From JBBAEA01 sp041656175 (GTDB lineage: Bacteria; Myxococcota_A; Bradymonadia; UBA4248), in NCBI GenBank assembly GCA_041656175.1, contig JBBAEA010000048.1, forward strand, positions 1 through 22,842: a stretch of DNA of 22,842 nt. Direction: 5' to 3'. Of this stretch, positions 1-6,215 are shown piece after piece. The stretch's first letter is position 1; each line of letters opens with the position of its first letter. The notes below the pieces were generated by a model. It was not told the origin of the DNA, searched no databases, and saw only the letters and a program-made list of their open reading frames with translations. Both the position numbers and the translations under genes were made by a program.

Positions 1-16
1 GAAAACAAAAATACGC

Positions 17-138
17 TTTTCTTTACCATTTTGATGCGGATTCTAGGAAACAAGGAATGAGGCAAAGGAGCGACCTAAGGGTCGTGACTGCGCCGAATGA
101 CGCAGTTGACGACGAAGACGCGCAAAAAGTAAAGAAAA
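17..138. repeat. Palindromic dispersed repeat, family A, copy 1
   Basis: The left arm TTTTCTTTACCATTTTG (17-33) pairs with 122-138 (GTAAAGAAAA, then CAAAA on the inner side). A small inner hairpin CGACC-taag-GGTCG sits at 71-84. The body is clearly homologous to 5499-5621, sharing TTCTAGG, GGCAAGG-like stretches, the CGACC/GGTCG hairpin and GACGACGAA. Where the other copy has a G-C pair in the terminal arm, this one has A-T on both sides, so the pairing is kept. No conserved reading frame runs through both copies, which argues for a structured non-coding or MITE/REP-like element. Confidence 0.75.
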
Positions 139-141
139 ACG

Positions 142-214
142 GGTTCTAGGGGCGATAGCTCGGGGCTTGGGGCAGCGCCCCAAAAAAAGAGCGGGGTTTG
201 GGGCGGCGCCACAA
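142..214. repeat. GC-rich double-hairpin repeat, family B, upstream of murG
   Basis: The sequence GGTTCTAGGGGCGATAGC at 142-159, followed by the hairpin GGGGC-agc-GCCCC, matches the reverse complement of the repeats at 17.33-17.60 kb. A second partial copy (GCGGGGTTTGGGGCGGCGCC) follows at 191-210. It ends just before the murG ribosome binding site, so it lies in the murG leader or in the end of an upstream transcript. Confidence 0.65.
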
Positions 215-227
215 AAAGGAGTATACA

Positions 228-1319
228 TTGAAAAAGAAAGTACTGATAGCTGCTGGTGGCACAGGCGGGCATGTGTTTCCCGCGGTGGCGTTGGCCGATG
301 CGATTTGCGCTCAGGATGCGGAAGTTAAAATATTGTTTGTAGGCTCTAGTCATGGGCCAGAGCGCGCTTGGATCGAAGCTGCGGGTTATGAATTTAGGCA
401 AATTGATGTGAAGTTCTTTAAGGGAACGAGTTTTTTGCAAAAAATAAAGCGTATATTCTTGCTTCCTCGCAGTGCTTGGCAGTGTAAGCGCATATTAAAG
501 GATGAGGCGCCGAGCGTCGTCGTGGGAAGTGGTGGTTATGTTTCGGGGCCTATGCTTGCGATGGCGTCGATGAAGGGCTACCCCACAGCGATTATGGAAC
601 AAAATGCGATTGCAGGTTTAACAAACCGTATTTTAGCGAGGTTTGTAGATAAAATCTTCGTATCTTTCGATGTGAAATATCCGTTTAAGGCGTCAAAAGT
701 TCGTGTGCTTGGTAACCCTGTTCGTCATTTAGCGTTAAGAACCGAGGAGGGGGGCGAGCGCAAGGATGGGAATTTGCGATTGTTTGTCTTTGGTGGCTCT
801 CAAGGCGCGTTAAGTCTTAATACTGGTGTTCCGCATGCGCTCAAACAGTTAAGTCCCAAAGAGCTTGAGCGCATTGAAGTCGTTCACCAGTGTGGGCGCG
901 GTAAACTTCAGGCTTGCGAGGAGGCTTATGCGTCCTGTGCTTGTAAGTACGAAATACAGGAGTTCGTTCACGATATAGGAAAATACTATGCATGGGCGGA
1001 CTTGCTGGTATGTCGTGCTGGGGCGACGAGTATTGCGGAAATCCAAGCTTTGTCAAAAGCTTCAGTGCTTATCCCTTTTCCTTATGCTGCGCACAATCAC
1101 CAAGAGAAGAACGCCGATGCTATGCTAGAGGCTGGCGCTTCGTGGAAAATACTAAACGATCGCATTGGCGAGGAACTGCCATCACTTATTCGCGAATGTA
1201 TAGAAAAGCCTGCGATTTTGCTTGAGAGAGCTGAGAGGGCACGTTCACTGGCGAAACCGAATGCTGCGCGCGATATTGCCGCGGAGGTTTTGGCTATGGG
1301 AACTGAGCCGTCATCTTGA
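228..1319 (+). CDS. murG: MurG, UDP-GlcNAc:lipid I N-acetylglucosaminyltransferase
   Basis: This enzyme adds GlcNAc to undecaprenyl-PP-MurNAc-pentapeptide (lipid I) to make lipid II, on the inner face of the cytoplasmic membrane. The 363-residue product is close to the usual length (about 355). It shows the N-terminal GGTGGH loop (residues 10-15), GGSQG (189-193) and the UDP-sugar region AGATSIAEI (264-272) followed by PFPYAAHNHQEKNA. The start is a TTG at 228: an AAGGAG lies 6 nt upstream (216-221), and KKKVLIAAGGTGGH is the family's normal N-terminus. The in-frame TTG at 198 would add a low-complexity segment read from a repeat. No other division/cell-wall cluster gene follows it; what lies upstream is outside the window. 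The family assignment is very secure. Confidence 0.97.
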   Translation: MKKKVLIAAGGTGGHVFPAVALADAICAQDAEVKILFVGSSHGPERAWIEAAGYEFRQIDVKFFKGTSFLQKIKRIFLLPRSAWQCKRILKDEAPSVVVGSGGYVSGPMLAMASMKGYPTAIMEQNAIAGLTNRILARFVDKIFVSFDVKYPFKASKVRVLGNPVRHLALRTEEGGERKDGNLRLFVFGGSQGALSLNTGVPHALKQLSPKELERIEVVHQCGRGKLQACEEAYASCACKYEIQEFVHDIGKYYAWADLLVCRAGATSIAEIQALSKASVLIPFPYAAHNHQEKNADAMLEAGASWKILNDRIGEELPSLIRECIEKPAILLERAERARSLAKPNAARDIAAEVLAMGTEPSS

Positions 1320-1392
1320 CAGGATCATAAGGCGCAATCTTGACAGTAGCGCTGTGTGCGTATAGAACTGCTCTAGGGTGTGTTATGACACA
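1313..1392 (+). promoter_or_regulatory. Possible promoter region with repeated TTGACA and a small palindrome
   Basis: ATCTTGACAG occurs twice, at 1313-1322 (overlapping the murG stop) and 1337-1346. The second TTGACA (1340-1345) is followed after 15 nt by TATAGA (1361-1366), a slightly short sigma70-like spacing. A palindrome TGTGT-tatg-ACACA lies at 1379-1392. This would be a candidate promoter for the FHA genes that start at 1749, but the 5' leader would be long and broken by hairpins. The assignment is weak and based on consensus matching only. Confidence 0.3.
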
Positions 1393-1541
1393 GTGGGGCC
1401 AATTATTTAGGTGTATTTGTAGGACTATACAGTTCTTAGCAGTGAAGCTGTAGTAGAGCGACAGAGTGTTAATACGTCGTTGAATTTATTGAAAACGATG
1501 TAGCAGCCATAAGAGGGGGGAGCCTGAGACCCCTCGACGAA

Positions 1542-1620
1542 ATTCGCAAAAGATGCATATCGTGCGGTGGATGAGCGAATAGCGAATACACCGCACGATA
1601 TTTTGCAGCTTTTAGCGAAT
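1542..1620. repeat. Long palindromic element
   Basis: The core is a perfect 13-bp inverted repeat, ATATCGTGCGGTG (1557-1569) and CACCGCACGATAT (1589-1601), around a 19-nt loop. The arms continue outward imperfectly: ATTCGC-AAAAG-TGC on the left and GCAGCTTTT-GCGAAT on the right, reaching 1542 and 1620. The layout resembles the core of family C (11806-11935, 22558-22689), but it lacks their conserved end sequences. Confidence 0.7.
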
Positions 1621-1640
1621 TTTTAGAGAGGCTCAGGCGA

Positions 1641-1658
1641 GGGGGGAGACTTCCCCCC
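1641..1658. repeat. G/C-run hairpin
   Basis: GGGGGGA-gact-TCCCCCC forms a 7-bp stem. A near-identical hairpin, GGGGGA-gact-TCCCCC, occurs at 12127-12142, and a related G-run/C-run hairpin lies near 11793-11809. No T-run follows, so it is not a standard intrinsic terminator. Confidence 0.6.
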
Positions 1659-1748
1659 TTCCCCTTTAGAAAGTTTTGGGGATAAGGGACTTCTTTTCAA
1701 ACGGGCGCAAAAGCGCTAACTTATGAAGCAAAAATTTTAGGAGTGAGT

Positions 1749-3956
1749 ATGCTAATTGTGACCATCAGTGAAAAGGGCGCGCCAGCGACGAGTACGAATT
1801 TCGACAAGTCGGAGGTAACGATTGGGCGAGTGAAGGGGAACGATATAGTTCTGCCGAAAACGAATGTGTCCAAGCGTCATGCGCGTATTGTGGTGAAGGA
1901 TGGCAAGACTATACTCATTGACCTTAAGAGCACCAATGGTACGTATGTCAATGGGCGTAAGATAACGAATCCGCAGGTATTGACGGAGAGTGACAAAGTT
2001 TTTATCGGTGATTTTACGCTAGATGTGAAAGAGACGCATGTGGGTGAGGAGGCGCGTCCGATGGGTGCGGGTTCGATACCGCTGCCGACGTTTGGGAGTG
2101 CGGGGCCGAGTGTTGGGAATTTGCCGCCGACGGGTGGTCTTGATGCGGGTGTTGCTGAGCTTAAGGGGCCGAGTACGCATGGTGATGTGCATGGGGCTGG
2201 GTCGATGCCGAGTTATGCGGGGAGTATGCCGAGTTTAGGTGCGACGCCATCGGTGACGAGTTTTCCAGCGGGTCCTGGGCCTAAGTCAATGGGTGCGCCG
2301 CCTTCGTTGGCGGGTCCCGGTGCTGCGCCGTCGTTGGGGCCAGCGGGGCATCAGGCTTCTGCACCGAGTTTGGCGGGACCGGGCGTGTCGGGTATTGGTG
2401 TTGGACCTGGGGCATCCACGGCGGGGACGCCTGCGGCAACGCGGCATGGTGAGGGGCTGGCTGGTGTTTCTCCAACGAGTTTGCCGGCTTCTCTGCCTAG
2501 TACGCGACCGAGCATGGGCGTTGGTGCAGTAGCCGAGGCGAACTTAGAGAAACCGGTGAGAGTGCAGCCCAGTCTTGATAAAGCGAAAGCTTCGCCGAGC
2601 CAAGGGGTGGGGTTGGTGAGTGGCGAACGAGCGGTGTATGCGGCGAGCTTGCCAGAGGATGTGTTTGTGGAGGATGCGCGTAGTCGTGAGGGTGATGCGC
2701 GTATTGAGGCGGCTCGTGTGTTGATGGAGTCGTATATTGCTGAAGTGGGCATGGATGCTTTGATGCAGCAAGCTTATCCGCCTCCTAGCGATTTGCAGGA
2801 TTCGTGCTACGAGATACTTAACCGCTGTTTGGAGGCAAACCGCGCGAGTATTCCGACATCAGTCAACAATGATGATTTACTAGATTTTTGCCTTAAAGAG
2901 GCGGCGTTTTTGGGAAGCATTGAGTATTTGCTCGATGATGAAGCGGTGACGGATTTCACGGTGTATCGCCCAGATATGGTTGTCATTGAGCGCGATGGGC
3001 ACCGCGAAGTATCGGACTATCAGTTTACAAGCGCCAACACGCTATATATTGCAGCGCAACGTTTGCTTGCTTTGCAAGGTTTAAGTACTCAAACCGCGCC
3101 ATCGTTTAACGAAATTCGCTTAGGCGATGGGACGCAGATGCAAGTGATGTTGCCGCCTGCAGCGGTTACGTCTGCCACGATCTGTGTGCGAAAACTTCGC
3201 CGCAGCTTCTACACTTTAAACGAGCTTGTGAGCGCTGGTGTGCTCTCCACTGAGATGGAGAAGTTCCTGCTCATGTCTATGAAGGCGCGACGCAATATTC
3301 TCGTCGTGGGGCCGCAAGGTTCGGGGCGAACAAGTTTGCTCAACGCGCTATGTTCTGAGATTTCAGACGGTGAGCGCATTGCTACGGTCGAATCTGGCGC
3401 GATGATGATGTTGCCGCAGGTTTCGGTGATTTCGCTAGAGGCTCAACCCGTACAGTTTGGGCAAGGCTCGGATATGGCTAGCCTTATTCGTCAAGCTGTG
3501 CGCATGCGCGCGGAACGCGTTATAGCCGACTCGTTGCAAACGGGTGCGGACGCTTCGGCTTTTGTCCAAGCGCTGGCTGGCGGGGTACAGGGTTGCATGG
3601 CAAGCATTATGGGATTGCGCGCCAAAGATGGCGTGGATCACGTTGCGCGTTTACTCAGTTTTGACGGGCGCAGTGCGGGTGCGGGGAACATTGGTCTGCT
3701 GCTCTCTGGCATTGATATTGTAGTGTGCATGCGCGCGTATGGCGATAAAAAGCACAGGGTGATTGAAATTGCAGAACTAGTGGTTAATAGTAATGCTGAT
3801 GTGCAGCTAACACCGCTCTTTGAGTTTGAGGATGGGGGAATGGGTGAAGCAGCTTCGGGTAGCGGCAAATTTAGAGGTTGCGGTAACGTTGCGCACTTCT
3901 ACAAAGAGCTTGAACGTGGCGGAGTTTCGCTAGATTCTACTATTTTTTCCAACTAG
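1749..3956 (+). CDS. FHA domain protein fused to a degenerate CpaF/VirB11-like ATPase
   Basis: The 735-residue product has an N-terminal FHA domain (residues 1-95; GR at 26-27, S41, H44, N63-G64, N68-G69), a phosphothreonine reader. A low-complexity Pro/Gly/Ala/Ser linker follows (about 100-300, with repeats like PSLAGPG), then a secretion-ATPase-like region (about 330-690). The C-terminal region follows the CpaF pattern (FNEIRLGDGTQMQVMLPP, later RMRAERVIADSLQTG). However, the Walker A motif reads GPQGSGRTS with Arg at 527 instead of Lys. The usual GE of the Walker B region is replaced by D594-S595, and the His of the TGHDGS...HA box is absent. Inference: it may bind but probably not hydrolyse nucleotide. 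ATG 1749 is preferred over GTG 1743 because AGGAG (1739-1743) lies 5 nt before it. It has no signal peptide or TM, so it is cytoplasmic. The next FHA gene follows after 12 nt. Confidence 0.85.
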   Translation: MLIVTISEKGAPATSTNFDKSEVTIGRVKGNDIVLPKTNVSKRHARIVVKDGKTILIDLKSTNGTYVNGRKITNPQVLTESDKVFIGDFTLDVKETHVGEEARPMGAGSIPLPTFGSAGPSVGNLPPTGGLDAGVAELKGPSTHGDVHGAGSMPSYAGSMPSLGATPSVTSFPAGPGPKSMGAPPSLAGPGAAPSLGPAGHQASAPSLAGPGVSGIGVGPGASTAGTPAATRHGEGLAGVSPTSLPASLPSTRPSMGVGAVAEANLEKPVRVQPSLDKAKASPSQGVGLVSGERAVYAASLPEDVFVEDARSREGDARIEAARVLMESYIAEVGMDALMQQAYPPPSDLQDSCYEILNRCLEANRASIPTSVNNDDLLDFCLKEAAFLGSIEYLLDDEAVTDFTVYRPDMVVIERDGHREVSDYQFTSANTLYIAAQRLLALQGLSTQTAPSFNEIRLGDGTQMQVMLPPAAVTSATICVRKLRRSFYTLNELVSAGVLSTEMEKFLLMSMKARRNILVVGPQGSGRTSLLNALCSEISDGERIATVESGAMMMLPQVSVISLEAQPVQFGQGSDMASLIRQAVRMRAERVIADSLQTGADASAFVQALAGGVQGCMASIMGLRAKDGVDHVARLLSFDGRSAGAGNIGLLLSGIDIVVCMRAYGDKKHRVIEIAELVVNSNADVQLTPLFEFEDGGMGEAASGSGKFRGCGNVAHFYKELERGGVSLDSTIFSN

Positions 3957-3968
3957 GTAATCCAAGGT

Positions 3969-5303
3969 ATGTATACACTCATTATTGAGGATGCTCACGG
4001 CAGGGCGGCTGAGGAAATATCCTTTAGTCAGGGAAGCTACACCATAGGTAGGGTGGAGGGGAGTGACATAATCCTTCCCTCTAGCTCGGTGTCTAGAACT
4101 CACGCGCGCATCTCCATATCTAATGGAAAATGCTACATTGACGATCTCGGTAGCGCAAACGGCATCATTGTTAATGGTGTCTCTGTGAAAACGCGCCAGG
4201 AACTCAAGAATGGCGCGAAGGTGCGCATAGGTGAGTACACGCTCTACCTTGAGTACAAAGAAAAATTATCTGGTGAACAGGATATATTGCGTACGCAAAT
4301 CGTGGCGAGCAATCAGAACGGCTATAAGCTCGTACGCGTTGGGGATAAGTTCGCGGGAGAGGAGTTTTCGCTCTCGGAGTCGCAAAACAGTATTGGGCGT
4401 ACAGAGGACAATTACATCTTGCTCTCGGATCCCTCTATTTCGCGCAACCACGCTGCTATCCACAATTTGGGTATTACAAGCCGCCTCACAGACTTGGGTA
4501 GTTCTAACGGTACTTTTGTCAACGGTAAGCGCGTCAAGGGCGATATTTTACTTCAATCAGGCGACGAAATCCGTTTCGGAAATATACGTTTTATTTTTGT
4601 CCCCATCTCTGCTCGCGTCGATTTACACATGTATGCGAGGAGCCGCTATAGCAGCAATCGTACACTTTACGTCATTGTTGCAGCCAGTATTATTGTTTTC
4701 GTCGCATGTTGCTCTTTACTGCTTGTCTACTTCTTGTCGAGCCAGAGTAAGAGCAAGGCTAAGCCTGTAGCTGAACTAAAGCAGGATCCACAGCTGTTAT
4801 TGAGCAGCAAATTAAGTCAAGCCAACGAGCACTACTCGCAGATGCGATATGCCAAAGCCGAAGAAGTCGTGCAGGAGATTTTGCTCGAATGGCCAAATGA
4901 TATTAGTGCCAATAAGTTGTTGCTAGAAATTCAGAAAGAACTGCATAACGATGCATTGATGCGTGAGGCAGATGCGTTATATGTAAGCAAGCTTTACGAA
5001 GAAGCGATTGAGAAGTATAGCGAGGTGTCAGCCGAATCGCCCTTTGCGGGAAGAGCTGCAAGTCGCATTGAAGAGGTTGAGGCTAAAATTATTCAAAGCC
5101 AATATATCACGGCTAAGAGTAGCTGCGATATCAAGCCAGACCCAGAGTGTATGCAGGTTATGTGTACTAGTGTTGTACAGATTAAGGACTTTAAAGAGCG
5201 CGAGGAGCGCATCAAAGAAACAAGAGCTTTCGTGAATAACTACAGTAAAAGGAGAGACTTTGTTGCTGCCGTTAGGCATTGCCGAAAAGCGCTTGAACAA
5301 TAG
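3969..5303 (+). CDS. Double-FHA, single-TM protein with a TPR-like C-terminus
   Basis: The 444-residue product has FHA domain 1 (residues 1-95; G27-R28, S42, H45), FHA domain 2 (about 120-212; G143-R144, H161, then the GSSNGTFVNG turn), one strong TM helix (about 233-257) and a helical TPR-like region (about 275-444). Positive charges before the TM (ARSRYSSNR) predict cytoplasmic FHA domains with the helical region in the periplasm. No enzyme motif is visible, so it is probably an adaptor that anchors phosphorylated partners at the inner membrane. It starts 12 nt after the FHA-ATPase gene and probably shares its transcript. The only purine-rich stretch, CCAAGG, sits right next to the ATG, so translation may depend on coupling. 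A strong terminator follows at 5375-5409. Confidence 0.85.
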   Translation: MYTLIIEDAHGRAAEEISFSQGSYTIGRVEGSDIILPSSSVSRTHARISISNGKCYIDDLGSANGIIVNGVSVKTRQELKNGAKVRIGEYTLYLEYKEKLSGEQDILRTQIVASNQNGYKLVRVGDKFAGEEFSLSESQNSIGRTEDNYILLSDPSISRNHAAIHNLGITSRLTDLGSSNGTFVNGKRVKGDILLQSGDEIRFGNIRFIFVPISARVDLHMYARSRYSSNRTLYVIVAASIIVFVACCSLLLVYFLSSQSKSKAKPVAELKQDPQLLLSSKLSQANEHYSQMRYAKAEEVVQEILLEWPNDISANKLLLEIQKELHNDALMREADALYVSKLYEEAIEKYSEVSAESPFAGRAASRIEEVEAKIIQSQYITAKSSCDIKPDPECMQVMCTSVVQIKDFKEREERIKETRAFVNNYSKRRDFVAAVRHCRKALEQ

Positions 5304-5374
5304 CGCTTTGTTAAAGCCGCGGCGCAGTAAAGCTAAAATCTCTACGACGTAAAGACTAAAATCTGTGCAAGACG

Positions 5375-5409
5375 AAGCGCTACTCATTACTGTAAGTGGC
5401 GCTTTTTTT
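5375..5409 (+). terminator. Rho-independent terminator of the FHA gene pair
   Basis: AAGCGCTACT (5375-5384) pairs with AGTGGCGCTT (5395-5404) as a 10-bp stem with one G-T wobble and a 10-nt loop. The stem runs into seven T (5403-5409). It lies 71 bp after the stop codon at 5303. Confidence 0.88.
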
Positions 5410-5421
5410 ATTCTCTTCTTA

Positions 5422-5443
5422 GCCATTTTGAGCCTAGTTCTAG
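5422..5443. repeat. Partial left end of family A
   Basis: The 22 bases here, from GCCATTTTGAGCC to GTTCTAG, are identical to 5507-5528 inside the full family A copy. A purine-rich stretch (AGAAG/AGAAAATAAG repeats) separates the two. This looks like a truncated or partly duplicated element end. Confidence 0.75.
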
Positions 5444-5498
5444 AAATAGAAGAAAATAAGAAGAGAAGAAGAGAAGAAAATAAGACAACAAAAATCTC

Positions 5499-5621
5499 TT
5501 TTCTTTGCCATTTTGAGCCTAGTTCTAGGAGGCAAGGAGTGCGGCAAGGGAACGACCTAGGGGTCGTGACCGCGCCAAGCGACGCCGCCGACGACGAAAT
5601 AGGCCAAAATGGCAAAGAAAA
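5499..5621. repeat. Palindromic dispersed repeat, family A, copy 2
   Basis: The terminal arms TTTTCTTTGCCATTTTG (5499-5515) and 5605-5621 are perfect 17-bp reverse complements. They continue inward with GCCTA (5517-5521) and TAGGC (5600-5604) after a one-base bulge. An inner hairpin ACGACC-tagg-GGTCGT lies at 5552-5567. The body matches 17-138. It lies between the terminator at 5409 and the lipoprotein gene, and could be a MITE/REP-like element or encode a structured RNA. Confidence 0.8.
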
Positions 5622-5658
5622 AAGCGCATAGCTCAATTAAGCCAAAGGTGTTCTATTG

Positions 5659-6090
5659 ATGAGAAAGTCTCTAAAAAATATTTTTCTCAGTATTTTTGTT
5701 TTTTCCCTGTTCAGCGGTCTCTTTGCCTGCTCAGCAAAAGAGCCATGGATGGAGAAAGATCCAGCAAAAGCCTTACAAAATTTTGTTATTCACGCGGAAC
5801 GCCAAAATAACGATGTGGTTTGGGAGTTCTTATCGCAAAAGGATCGCGAAGCGTTGGAGGCTCTTGCCAAAGAGGGCAAGCAGGAAGCCAAAGAGCTGCT
5901 AGTTTTTGGTAATGCTTTTGCGTTGACGCGGGAATTTAAACGTTATGAGACCATCGAGAAAGAAAGCGATACTGCGACTGTGGGGATTAAAAAACAGGAT
6001 GGGACGCAGTTAGACGTTAAAATGACAAGAGAACGCGAGCGTTGGACTGTCGATTTGGGGATCGCAAAAACACTGCAAATTTTAGAATAA
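5659..6090 (+). CDS. Small lipoprotein, NTF2-like (DUF4878-like) candidate
   Basis: The 143-residue product begins with MRKSLKNIF and a hydrophobic stretch, then the lipobox LFAC with Cys at 24, indicating a signal-peptidase II lipoprotein. The mature part (about 120 residues) has the pattern of DUF4878/NTF2-like lipoproteins: KALQNFVIHAERQNNDVVWEFL near the N-terminus, charged helices, then strands ending KMTRERERWTVDLG. That match is judged by eye and is tentative. No catalytic motif is visible. ATG 5659 is chosen, although the TTG 3 nt before it is also possible; AAAGG lies at 5644-5648. It sits between two signalling genes on the same strand, so a role as their envelope partner is possible but inferred from position only. 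Confidence 0.75.
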   Translation: MRKSLKNIFLSIFVFSLFSGLFACSAKEPWMEKDPAKALQNFVIHAERQNNDVVWEFLSQKDREALEALAKEGKQEAKELLVFGNAFALTREFKRYETIEKESDTATVGIKKQDGTQLDVKMTRERERWTVDLGIAKTLQILE

Positions 6091-6215
6091 TCGGATATAT
6101 AGGCAAAGGGTGGCTGCGAGCAGGTCTGGTGGCTACTTGGTACGGTGTTTGACTAAGCTAGGAAGTGTTGTGGGTGCTTGCAAGCGAAGAGCAAGATTTT
6201 AAAGAGGAGTAAACT

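Larger units (their letters stand above)
1320..1748. other. 429-bp intergenic region rich in hairpins
   Basis: I see no credible gene here. Besides the possible promoter on the left, it holds a long palindrome (1542-1620), a GGGGGGA-gact-TCCCCCC hairpin (1641-1658), and flanking partial complementarities (GCCTGAG near 1522, CTCAGGC near 1632). The region ends in the ribosome binding site of the next gene. Confidence 0.7.

Noticed and set aside
198..227. Upstream in-frame TTG start for murG
   Set aside because: The extra ten codons come from the GC-rich repeat and the real ribosome binding site; TTG 228 has AAGGAG at the right distance and gives the normal MurG N-terminus.
1743..1748. GTG start for the FHA-ATPase gene
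   Set aside because: The GTG overlaps the AGGAG site itself; ATG 1749 lies 5 nt after it and begins the first FHA strand directly.
5365..5636. Small frames on both strands around the family A repeat (an 88-codon + frame, and a 202-codon - frame running back to 5028)
   Set aside because: They run through the terminator and the palindromic repeat, and the minus frame also runs antisense through the FHA/TPR gene; the matching repeat at 17-138 does not keep either frame open.
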